Shown here: positions 17,422 through 25,237 of the stretch, piece by piece
Layout: each line of letters starts with the position of its first letter
Numbering within the stretch: the stretch's first letter is position 1
Assembly (NCBI RefSeq): GCF_010726765.1
Contig: NZ_AP022601.1
Span: forward strand, 3,038,001 to 3,102,000
DNA: 64,000 nucleotides
Direction of reading: 5' to 3'
Source: Mycobacterium gallinarum
GTDB lineage: Bacteria; Actinomycetota; Actinomycetes; Mycobacteriales; Mycobacteriaceae
Notes under the pieces: model-generated
Seen by the model: only the letters and a program-made list of their open reading frames with translations
Database searches by the model: none
What the model was told of the DNA's origin: nothing
Translations under genes and position numbers: made by a program

Positions 17422-17430
17422 CTGGTCCTC

Positions 17431-18282
17431 CTAGAACTTCAGCATCGCGCCGGCGTCGACCTTGAATTGCAGGCCGGTGACGAATCGGGACTCGTCGGAC
17501 GCCAGAAAGCACACGACGTTGGATACGTCACCCGGCTCGATGTAGGGCGTCGGCATGGCCTGCATCGCGGGGAATGCCAGGAGGGCGTCGTCGCGGGTCG
17601 GCTGCGGCAGGTCCGGCCGGAACTGTTTGTACATCGGATCGCTGTTGAGCATCGCGGTGTTGCAGTTGGTGGGATGAACCGTGTTGGCCCTGATGGATTG
17701 CGGCGCCAACTGCGCGGCCAGTTCGAGTGTGTAGGAATCCACCAGCTGTTTGGCATAGCTGTAGCCCGCGCCGCCTGGCCCCTGCGGACCGGCCGCGCCG
17801 GGCGGCATCTTGGACGCGAGCAGTGCGGCGATCGACCCCGTCGTGATGATCGATGCCCCCGCGCTCAGATGAGGCAGCGCCGCGTGGACGGTGTTGACCA
17901 CGCCGATGAAGTCGACGTCGAACGCGTCGACGAAGGCGGACACGCCGAGTTCGGCGCCGAGCGGACAGATGCCCGCATTGGCGACGACGACATCGAGCCG
18001 GCCGAATTCCGCTACAGCATTAGCTAATTCGCGGCTCATAGCCGCGCGATCCCGCACATCGACTTCTGCGGTGAGTGCCCGCCGACCCGCCTTCTCCACC
18101 TCCAGCCCGGCCTCCTCGAGATCGCGCGGCGTGGCCAGCGGATACCCATTGGTCTCGATGTCGTGGCAGATGTCGAACAGGATGATGTCGGCACCCTCCT
18201 CGGCCAGTCTGACCGCGTGACTGCGCCCCTGGCCACGCGCCGCACCCGTCACCAGAACGACTTTGTCCTGTACCCGTCCCAT
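17431..18282 (-). CDS. SDR oxidoreductase, mycofactocin-coupled type
   Basis: A 283-residue SDR with the nucleotide motif VTGAARGQGRSHAVRLAEEGADI, NAG at residues 112-114, Ser150 and the Y174-S-Y-A-K178 active site. Compared with ordinary SDRs there is an insert after the second beta strand (DICHDIETNGYPLATPRDLEE), which marks the mycofactocin-associated group that holds its NAD tightly and is re-oxidised through mycofactocin. It would oxidise a hydroxyl group, perhaps a hydroxyacyl-CoA or alcohol. The mycofactocin genes are not in the window. It starts 26 bases after the ligase stop. Confidence 0.87.
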   Translation of the reverse strand: MGRVQDKVVLVTGAARGQGRSHAVRLAEEGADIILFDICHDIETNGYPLATPRDLEEAGLEVEKAGRRALTAEVDVRDRAAMSRELANAVAEFGRLDVVVANAGICPLGAELGVSAFVDAFDVDFIGVVNTVHAALPHLSAGASIITTGSIAALLASKMPPGAAGPQGPGGAGYSYAKQLVDSYTLELAAQLAPQSIRANTVHPTNCNTAMLNSDPMYKQFRPDLPQPTRDDALLAFPAMQAMPTPYIEPGDVSNVVCFLASDESRFVTGLQFKVDAGAMLKF

Positions 18283-18308
18283 TGCTGTCCCGTGCCCTTC
18301 TCTCTGTG

Positions 18309-19796
18309 TCAGTGCATTGCGTCGAGCATCGCGACCAAGCGGGCCCGGTCCACCTTCAGCGCCGCACCACGCGGTAGCTCGTCGACGATGAAGACCTCGG
18401 CGGGCACCTCGTATGGCGTCAGTATCGTGCGGCAGTGCTCCCGCAGGTCCTCTCCAGTCGCGCGGCTATCCACTAATTCGACTGCAGCCACCGGTATTTG
18501 GCCCAGTCGATCGTCGGCGCGACCGAGCACGGTGGCATCGCGGACCGCCGGGTGAGTGCACAGGGCCCGCGCGACCGTTTCCGGTTCGATCTTGAATCCA
18601 CCGCGGATGATCACGTCGTCGGCGCGACCGTCGATGTAGAGGTAGCCATCGCTGTCAACGTGCGCGAGGTCATTGGTCGTCACCCAGTCGACTGCCCGAA
18701 TGGAAACTTGAGGTGACTTCACCTGTAGCCGGCCACTCTGCCCGGTGGGCATCTCGATTCCGCCGTCGTCGACCACCCGTAGCCGTGCCCCGGGAAAGGG
18801 GCGCCCCACGCTGCCCCGCTTCCTCGACCACGAGGACCGGAAGTCGCTGGCCGTCCAGCCAGCCACGGCGCCCGCGAATTCTGTTGCGCCGTAGGTGATG
18901 AGGATCGGAACACCGAATCTCTCATAGAAGGCGTCGACGATCGCGGGGTCGACCGGCGCCGTACCGGAGATAACGGCGCGCAGACTGGCCAGGTCCTCGC
19001 GCGGAATGTCGGAATCGAGCACCGCGCGGATCGCCGGTGGCGGCAACCCGGCCAGGGTCGGCCGGTGTTCGGTGATCGCGGCGTGCCACCCGCGGAGAGT
19101 GAACCGTTTCAGCATCACGATGGGGCGCGCGGCGACCAACGCCTGCAGCAGGTTCCACATCCCGCCGATGTGCACGATCGGTATCGTCACCATGCCGACG
19201 GCGCCGGTCAGCAACGGTTTGTCGCGGATCTCGGGCCGGTTGTTGTGCTTGAGTGCAGCCGACAGCGCGGCTTCCAATTCCCTGCGGCCCAACGGAACAC
19301 GCTTCGCAGGCCCGGTGGTGCCCGAAGTCAGCATCTCGATGGCGATCGTCGGATCGACGGGCCGAGGGTCGCTGGTCGCATCGGCGCACTTGGTCACCGA
19401 GGGACCGTCGACGCTGTAGGCGGCGGCACCCAGGCGTTCGATCGCCTCGACGAACGCGCGCTCGCCGAACAGTTCTCCCGGCGCAAGCACGAAGCTGGCA
19501 CCCGACGTTGCGAGGTCGGCGCTCAATCGCTGTATGGGCTGCAGCGGGCTGACCGTCACCAGCGTGCGTTCAGCCCGAAGAATCGCAATGACCGCCGCGA
19601 CCGACTCCATCCGGTTTCCGAGAACGACGGCGACCTGGCCGCCACGGCCGCAACCCGCCGCATGCAGCTCGGCGTCGATCCGCTCGGCAAGCGAACGAAC
19701 CTCACCCCAGGTGATCCACTGGCCATTCTGTTGCAGCATCGCCGCATCGTCGTCGGCGTCCCACAACCGCGCCAGCGCGTCTCGGATGCTCATCAT
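18309..19796 (-). CDS. Acyl-CoA ligase (FadD-type, ANL superfamily)
   Basis: A 495-residue adenylate-forming enzyme. It has the phosphate-binding motif LTSGTTGPAKRVPLG near residue 165, the A5 motif ITYGATEFAG, the hinge region RADDVIIRGGFKIEPETV and the C-terminal LKVDRARL with the catalytic Lys. It activates a carboxylic acid to the acyl-CoA via an acyl-AMP. As the first gene of a six-gene leftward run it would feed the downstream enzymes. The start codon lies inside the palindrome CATTTAGTTAAATG and no ribosome site is visible, so the mRNA may be leaderless. Confidence 0.88.
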   Translation of the reverse strand: MMSIRDALARLWDADDDAAMLQQNGQWITWGEVRSLAERIDAELHAAGCGRGGQVAVVLGNRMESVAAVIAILRAERTLVTVSPLQPIQRLSADLATSGASFVLAPGELFGERAFVEAIERLGAAAYSVDGPSVTKCADATSDPRPVDPTIAIEMLTSGTTGPAKRVPLGRRELEAALSAALKHNNRPEIRDKPLLTGAVGMVTIPIVHIGGMWNLLQALVAARPIVMLKRFTLRGWHAAITEHRPTLAGLPPPAIRAVLDSDIPREDLASLRAVISGTAPVDPAIVDAFYERFGVPILITYGATEFAGAVAGWTASDFRSSWSRKRGSVGRPFPGARLRVVDDGGIEMPTGQSGRLQVKSPQVSIRAVDWVTTNDLAHVDSDGYLYIDGRADDVIIRGGFKIEPETVARALCTHPAVRDATVLGRADDRLGQIPVAAVELVDSRATGEDLREHCRTILTPYEVPAEVFIVDELPRGAALKVDRARLVAMLDAMH

Positions 19797-19807
19797 TTAG
19801 TTAAATG
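19794..19807. promoter_or_regulatory. Palindrome over the ligase start codon
   Basis: CATTTA-GT-TAAATG is a perfect 6-bp inverted repeat that includes the start codon of the leftward ligase. It sits in the AT-rich divergent promoter shared with the rightward acyl-CoA dehydrogenase gene and could be a repressor site or an extended promoter element. Confidence 0.4.
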
Positions 19808-19819
19808 TATATCTACATG

Positions 19820-19834
19820 GTTTACTAGGTCAAC
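19820..19834. promoter_or_regulatory. Shared GTTAAC-type motif, divergent copy 3
   Basis: On the minus strand GTTGACCTAGTAAAC resembles GTTAACTCAGTAAC at 11385 at 10 of the first 13 positions. It lies 20 bases before the acyl-CoA dehydrogenase start at 19854 and could act on both divergent transcripts. Confidence 0.35.
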
Positions 19835-19853
19835 CTACTGGGAGGGGTTGCGT

Positions 19854-20831
19854 ATGGACTTCGGGCTGACCGACGAACAACGACAGCTCGCCGATGCGGA
19901 GCGATCCTGGTTGGAGCGCAACGACCCGTTCACGCGCGTGCGTCACGCTCTCGACGACGCCGCGCTCACACTCGACCCCGCGGCGGTGGCGCACGTCGCG
20001 GAATGCGGACTGTTGGCTCTGCTGACACCGGACGTCGGCGGAACCCACGCCGACCTCGCGGTCTGCAGTGAAGCGCACGGCTACGCGGCCAGTTCGCTGC
20101 CGATCGCCGATCTGGCGATCGGCTGCTGGCTGATCGAGCGCGCCGGCTTGGAGGCCGTCGCAGCGGTAGCCGAGGGCCGACTTCTCGTCGGACTGGGTCG
20201 TCAGAGCGGCAGCCCCATCCCGATGGCGACCGACATGGACGCGTTCATCGTCACGCGGCAGAGTGCCGACGAAGAATTCGTTGCGCTGGTGCGCAATCCG
20301 TCGTTGACGGTGATGACGACCCTGGACCTCACCCGATCGTGGTGCCGCGTGACCGATGCCGACTCGGACGCGGTTTGGGTGCCGGTGCCCACGGGAACGC
20401 TCGCTCTGATGCGTGATGCGCTGGCGGTACACCGCGCCTTCGACGCACTCGGTGCGGCAACTCGGCTGCTTGACATGACGGTCGCCTACGCCGGTCAGCG
20501 CGAGCAGTTCGGCGCACCGATCGGTTCGTTCCAAGCTGTCAAACACCACTGCGCCGACATGGCCGTCGGCGTGGAGGCCAGCCGCGCGACGCTGTGGGCG
20601 GCCGCAATGTCGCTGGATTCAGCCGAGCCGGTTCGCAGTCGAGCCGTGGCCGCGGCCGCCGCCTACGCGAAGGCCGCTGCGAGCAATGTTGCGAGTCTGG
20701 CCCTGCAGGTGCACGGTGGCATCGGCTTCACCTGGGAGCACGACCTGCATCTGCTGCTGCGCCGCATCAAGGTCGACGAGGCCATGGACGGCAGCGTCAC
20801 CGAGCATCGCGCACGACTCGTCGACGCCTAG
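19854..20831 (+). CDS. Acyl-CoA dehydrogenase, short subunit type
   Basis: A 325-residue protein starting at an ATG with GGGAGGGG upstream. The middle beta domain is shortened and lacks the usual SEPGxGSD motif. The C-terminal part is typical: YAGQREQFGAPIGSFQAVKHHCADM and LQVHGGIGFTWEHDLHLLLRR. This is the pattern of one subunit of the alpha2-beta2 acyl-CoA dehydrogenases known from steroid side-chain breakdown, which need a complementary longer subunit. The convergent gene at 20828 encodes such a subunit; the two stops overlap by four bases. Pairing is inferred. Confidence 0.87.
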   Translation: MDFGLTDEQRQLADAERSWLERNDPFTRVRHALDDAALTLDPAAVAHVAECGLLALLTPDVGGTHADLAVCSEAHGYAASSLPIADLAIGCWLIERAGLEAVAAVAEGRLLVGLGRQSGSPIPMATDMDAFIVTRQSADEEFVALVRNPSLTVMTTLDLTRSWCRVTDADSDAVWVPVPTGTLALMRDALAVHRAFDALGAATRLLDMTVAYAGQREQFGAPIGSFQAVKHHCADMAVGVEASRATLWAAAMSLDSAEPVRSRAVAAAAAYAKAAASNVASLALQVHGGIGFTWEHDLHLLLRRIKVDEAMDGSVTEHRARLVDA

Positions 20832-22015
20832 CGCGTACGCGGTAAGCCGAGGCCACGCTCGGCGATGAGCGTCCGCATGATCTCCGAACTTCCACCGGCG
20901 ATGGTGAACGCGCGTGCGTAGAGCCACTCGTCCTGCCACCTGCCGTCGTCGAGCGCGTTGGCGTCGCCGTCGACGAGCACGCCCGACTCACCACCGAGCT
21001 CGACTGCGAAGCGGGCCATTTCGAGGTTGATCTCGCTGAACATCAGCTTGCCCATCGGGGCGTCGTGCATCCGTTCCTCACCGCGTCGCCACCGACCCAG
21101 GTTCGCGTAGGTCAATGCCGAGAGCGCCTCGACGTCGGCGCTGAACTGACCGATGCGATCACGGACCCGGTCGCTCTCGATGGCCGCGCGCCCGTCGATC
21201 GTGACGCGGCGCGCGAGGTCGATCAGGGCGGCAATCGCCAGCTTGAGTTTGACGACGATGCCGCCGACGTTCGTTCGCTCGTGCGCCAGGGTCGCGTTCG
21301 CGATCGCCCAGCCCTGTCCGGGCGCACCGATCATGGCGTCGGCACGGACCGCAACACCGTCGAAGAAAACTTCGTTGAAGTCGGACGTGCCGGTCAGCTC
21401 GCGCAGCGGCCGCACCTCAACCCCGGGCATCGACATGTCGAGGATGAATGCGCTGATGCCCTTGTGCTTCGGCGCGTCGGGATCCGTCCGTGCCAGCAGG
21501 TACCCGTAGCTCGCCCAGTGGCCGTCGGTCGTCCACACCTTCTGGCCGTCGACGACGTACGAATCACCCCGTCGGACCGCCTTGGTCCGTAACGACGCCA
21601 GATCGCTGCCCGCACCCGGCTCGCTGAACAGCTGGCACCACCACTCACGGCCCGCCCGGATCTCGGGCAGGTGTCTGCTCCGTTGCCCGTCGGTGCCGAA
21701 GTGGATCAGGGCATGCGATGCCAACACGCTGCCGCTCGGCGCCCCCGGCACCCGAGCGCGGGCCAGCTCCTCCCCGACGATCACCGCGTGCTCGGTTGTG
21801 CGATCCGCGCGGCCACCGAATTCAGCGGGCCAGTCCGCGCCGACGTAACCCGAGTCGTAGAGCCGCGCTGTCCAGTCCGCGAGCATGCGGTGCTCGGTGT
21901 CGTTCTGCGCGCTACGCACCCCGGCCCGCGGAGGTATGGCCGGCGCGTGCTCGGCGATGAAGGAACGCACCTCGATGCGGAACTCCTCGAGCTCTGGACT
22001 GGTGCCGTATTGCAC
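20828..22015 (-). CDS. Acyl-CoA dehydrogenase, long subunit type
   Basis: A 395-residue protein with the N-terminal helical domain (ELEEFRIEVRSFIAEHAP), the FAD/substrate motif FSEPGAGSDLASLRTKA near residue 140, QKVWTTDGHWASYG, and the C-terminal FTIAGGSSEIMRTLIAERGLGLP. This is the subunit type that complements short, SEPxxGSD-lacking partners. It follows the fused dehydrogenase gene by 19 bases in the leftward unit and converges on the short-subunit gene at 19854. Confidence 0.9.
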   Translation of the reverse strand: MQYGTSPELEEFRIEVRSFIAEHAPAIPPRAGVRSAQNDTEHRMLADWTARLYDSGYVGADWPAEFGGRADRTTEHAVIVGEELARARVPGAPSGSVLASHALIHFGTDGQRSRHLPEIRAGREWWCQLFSEPGAGSDLASLRTKAVRRGDSYVVDGQKVWTTDGHWASYGYLLARTDPDAPKHKGISAFILDMSMPGVEVRPLRELTGTSDFNEVFFDGVAVRADAMIGAPGQGWAIANATLAHERTNVGGIVVKLKLAIAALIDLARRVTIDGRAAIESDRVRDRIGQFSADVEALSALTYANLGRWRRGEERMHDAPMGKLMFSEINLEMARFAVELGGESGVLVDGDANALDDGRWQDEWLYARAFTIAGGSSEIMRTLIAERGLGLPRTR

Positions 22016-22034
22016 GATGAGGTTCCTTCGCTGA

Positions 22035-24266
22035 TCAGTTGGCGGCGGCCAAGATTCGCCGGGCGGCGCGCTCGCGCAACGCCTCGGCCCGGCCCATCAG
22101 CACGGCGTTGGCGCGCGCGCGACGGAGTAGGAGGTGGATGGGATGTTCCCAGGTGAATCCGATGCCCCCGTGGAGCTGTAACGCCGCTTCGGTGGCTGAC
22201 ACTGCGGCGTCGAACCCAGCTGCCGCCGCGAGTTCGGCAGCGCAGTCGGCGTCGACTTCGTCGGCTTCAGCCGCCATCGACACCTGGCTGCGCGCATTCT
22301 CCAGCGCCACCAGCATGTCCGCGCAGCGGTGTGACACGGCTTGGTAGCTGCCGATCGGCCGTCCGAATTGTTCCCGTCTGCAGGCCCATTCGACCGTCAT
22401 GGCCAATGCGCGCGCACCGACCCCGATCGAATCCGACGCACCGGCCAACAGCGCGTACCGCCGCGCCTGATCGAGCCCGCGGCGCAAGCGGGCGCCGTCT
22501 GCGATGACCTCACCCGCGACATCCGACAGCGTGACCGCACCCACCGTGGCACTGAGATCGAGTGGCTGCTGCGCCACGACGTCGACGCCCTCGGCGTCAC
22601 GGTCGACCGCAATCAGTACTCCGTCGGCGGCGAGGACGAGCAACACCTCGGCGACCGGTGCGCCCGGCACCACCGACACCGCGCCGCTGAGGCGATCATC
22701 ACACCACCCCGGTAGACCCGATCCCGCTGTCTGCCAACCCGAATCGTCCAGCGGCACCACGAACGCGGCGGACGCACCGGCTGTGATGCGTTCGGCCACC
22801 GCCTTTGCGCCAACCGCTACGGCGACCTCTAGCGCCGTCACCGTCGGAACCAGCGGCACGGCCGCAACGGCCTTGCCCACCTCTTCGAGCGCGGCATACA
22901 GCATCCGTCGCGGTGCGCCCGTGCCGCCGAGCGCCTCGTCGACAGCGAGCCCAGGCAGTCCGAAGTCCAGCAGAGATGCCCACATAGCGCCGTCGGTCGC
23001 GTCGAAAGGTCTCTCCTTATCCAGTATTTCGTGAAGATCGCGGCGGAGTGCTTTGGCTAGCACGTCACGTAGCTGCTGTTCGTCGCTTTCCGGGACCGCG
23101 AGCGGGGCGCCGGGCACGACGGCAGGGACACGGGTGCCATCGCCCCGGTGCGAAGGCAAACCGAGTACAGACTCGGCGATGGTGTTTCGCTGGATCTCCG
23201 CGGTCCCCGCGCCGATGGTGGTGGCGCGGCTCATCAGATAGCCGTACGTCCACCGCCCGTTGTCGACTGCCTCGGGCGCCCGGCTGCCCAGCGCGCCGTG
23301 CGCACCGCTGACACGCAGTGCGAACGCGTGCATGTGCTGCTCGAACTCCGACTTGACCAGTCTGTTGACCGAAGCCACCGCGCCGGGATCCTCGCCCCGC
23401 AGCACGGCGGCCAGCGCACGCGCACTGTTGGCGGCGATGGTCCGCACGCCGCTTTCGAGTCGCGCGACGTCCTGGCGCACCAACGAGTCGTCGCCGAGTC
23501 CCTGTGCCACCACTAGTGAGATCACTTTGTCGGCGGTTTTGCGGTATTTGAACTCGTCGGCGAGGAACGCGGTGGCCCGTTCGTGCCCCAGCGATGTCCG
23601 CATGATCGACCAACCCTCTCCTTCGGCGCCTACGCGGTTCGTGATGTCCACCTGGACGTCGTCGAGGAAAACCTCGGCGAAATGCGTTGCCCCGCTGATA
23701 TCACGCAGTGGCCTGATCTCGATGCCCTTGCTGTTCATGGGTATCAGGAGATAGGTGATGCCGTCGGTGCTGCGACCGGCCGGGCCCGTGCGCACCAGGG
23801 TGAACATCCAGTCGGCGCGCTCGGCCATCGTCGTCCAGACTTTCTGGCCCGTCACCCGGTAGACATCGCCGTCACGGATCGCACTGGTCGACAGCGACGC
23901 GAGGTCGCTGCCCGCCTCAGGCTCGGAAAACCCTTGGCACCAAAACTCGTCGGCGCGCAACAGCGGTCGCAGGAACCGGTCCTTCTGCTCCTGCGTCCCG
24001 TGCGCGATAAGGGTCGGCGCGACGATGAAGGACAACGGGCACGGATGGGTAGGCGCTCCGGCGGCAGTGGTCATCCGGTAGTAGTCGAGTTGGTCTTCCA
24101 GCGCCAGTTCAAGACCGCCAACCGTTTTCGGCCAGCCGGGAGCGGCGAGACCCTCATCGACCAGTCGGGAATGCCAGGCGCGCGCTGCCTTGATGCGGTC
24201 GGCAGAGCGGTCCGGCACGAACTCCGCGAGCAACCGTGTCAGCCGAACTCTCCAGTCGTCGGACAT
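22035..24266 (-). CDS. Two-domain fused acyl-CoA dehydrogenase
   Basis: A 743-residue protein with two complete dehydrogenase modules. The N-terminal module (about residues 1-380) is of the long type: GFSEPEAGSDLASLSTSA, QKVWTTMAERADW and IGAGTAEIQRNTIAESVLGLP. After a Pro-rich linker, the C-terminal module (about residues 395-743) is of the short type: WACRREQFGRPIGSYQAVSHRCADM and LQLHGGIGFTWEHPIHLLLRR. This is a heterodimer fused into one chain, the architecture known for FadE34/ChsE3. ATG 24266 is chosen; GTG 24272 adds two codons. A ferredoxin gene lies just upstream. Confidence 0.9.
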   Translation of the reverse strand: MSDDWRVRLTRLLAEFVPDRSADRIKAARAWHSRLVDEGLAAPGWPKTVGGLELALEDQLDYYRMTTAAGAPTHPCPLSFIVAPTLIAHGTQEQKDRFLRPLLRADEFWCQGFSEPEAGSDLASLSTSAIRDGDVYRVTGQKVWTTMAERADWMFTLVRTGPAGRSTDGITYLLIPMNSKGIEIRPLRDISGATHFAEVFLDDVQVDITNRVGAEGEGWSIMRTSLGHERATAFLADEFKYRKTADKVISLVVAQGLGDDSLVRQDVARLESGVRTIAANSARALAAVLRGEDPGAVASVNRLVKSEFEQHMHAFALRVSGAHGALGSRAPEAVDNGRWTYGYLMSRATTIGAGTAEIQRNTIAESVLGLPSHRGDGTRVPAVVPGAPLAVPESDEQQLRDVLAKALRRDLHEILDKERPFDATDGAMWASLLDFGLPGLAVDEALGGTGAPRRMLYAALEEVGKAVAAVPLVPTVTALEVAVAVGAKAVAERITAGASAAFVVPLDDSGWQTAGSGLPGWCDDRLSGAVSVVPGAPVAEVLLVLAADGVLIAVDRDAEGVDVVAQQPLDLSATVGAVTLSDVAGEVIADGARLRRGLDQARRYALLAGASDSIGVGARALAMTVEWACRREQFGRPIGSYQAVSHRCADMLVALENARSQVSMAAEADEVDADCAAELAAAAGFDAAVSATEAALQLHGGIGFTWEHPIHLLLRRARANAVLMGRAEALRERAARRILAAAN

Positions 24267-24280
24267 CGCCACCCCACGAA

Positions 24281-24294
24281 GTTAACTTGGTTAC
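24281..24294. promoter_or_regulatory. Shared GTTAAC-type motif, copy 4
   Basis: GTTAACTTGGTTAC lies 15-28 bases upstream of the fused dehydrogenase start, between it and the ferredoxin gene. The first part is the palindrome AAGTTAACTT (24279-24288). Its complement matches that of the site at 11385 at 11 of 14 positions, so the dehydrogenase may have an internal promoter under the same regulator. Confidence 0.5.
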
Positions 24295-24316
24295 TTATGT
24301 GGAGGCAAGGCCCGAG

Positions 24317-24532
<216 letters not shown>

Positions 24533-24973
24533 TCAGCAGGCCACCCGTATCGAGAAGCTCTGCGAGATACGCGCACTCGGATTGCTCTCACGGAAGCCCT
24601 CCGCGGTGCCATTCACCACAAACGTCTGTCCGGCCATCTCGACGTCCGCTCGCGGATTGAGGTCTGCCCAATAGCTACCGGTGAAGCCGGCAAGGTCGCG
24701 GATCTGCGCGAACTGCACGACACTGCCTTCGCCGGTGTCGACCGCCGAGGTCGTACCCCGCTCCTCGTCGCCGGTGACGATGGTCGTCACCGCACCTCCC
24801 GAGGTACAGCGCACGTCGTGTGTGGCGTCCATCTTTACGCCGTCGATGGTGACCTCGGCAGTACCCGCCGACAGACTGCCTTGCGGTCGCGTGGCAGGCG
24901 CCGGTTCCGAGCAACCGGCGAGGGCCGCCGTCATCGCGATACCGGCCACCATTCTGCTAAAGCTGAACGCCAC
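24533..24973 (-). CDS. 19-kDa-antigen-like (LpqH family) lipoprotein
   Basis: I use GTG 24971-24973, which gives a 146-residue protein with a compact signal peptide: Arg7, a hydrophobic core (MVAGIAMTAALAG) and a lipobox LAGC with Cys21. ATG 25003 would add 10 residues. The exported part has the LpqH-family pattern VTIDGVKMDATHDVRCTSGG, a second half rich in beta strands, and a Cys near each end (the second is the last residue). It should be lipid-anchored to the cell envelope; the function of the family is unclear. It is the first gene of the leftward lipoprotein, ferredoxin, dehydrogenase series. Confidence 0.8.
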   Translation of the reverse strand: MAFSFSRMVAGIAMTAALAGCSEPAPATRPQGSLSAGTAEVTIDGVKMDATHDVRCTSGGAVTTIVTGDEERGTTSAVDTGEGSVVQFAQIRDLAGFTGSYWADLNPRADVEMAGQTFVVNGTAEGFRESNPSARISQSFSIRVAC

Positions 24974-25055
24974 TCCAACATAATCCGCTAAATATCTTCC
25001 CATTTCAACCGCGTCGTAGTTGACTGTAGGGGACCAGGCCGAAAGGGGGCACCCG

Positions 25056-25166
25056 ATGGATCCCAACCCGGACTACGACGCGAGTGACGAGTTGGAGTAC
25101 GGCTTCAACTGGTTCGCGTGGATCCTGCGAGGGGTCTATCCGCCACCCGCGTATCCGCCGGTTTAG
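25056..25166 (+). CDS. Possible 36-residue protein, unrecognised
   Basis: A short frame with AAAGGGGG eight bases before its ATG encodes a peptide starting MDPNPDYDASDELEYGFNWF and ending in a Pro/Tyr-rich tail (YPPPAYPPV). It is acidic at the N-terminus with an aromatic middle (FNWFAWILRGVY) that could touch a membrane. It lies alone between two leftward genes. The good ribosome site and unusual composition support it, but no homologue is recalled. Confidence 0.45.
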   Translation: MDPNPDYDASDELEYGFNWFAWILRGVYPPPAYPPV

Positions 25167-25237
25167 GGCTGGACGGGGTAACCAACCGCCTGGTCGGAGC
25201 GTAGCCTCGCCCGTTCGGTGGTTGTCGCGGTCTTCGG

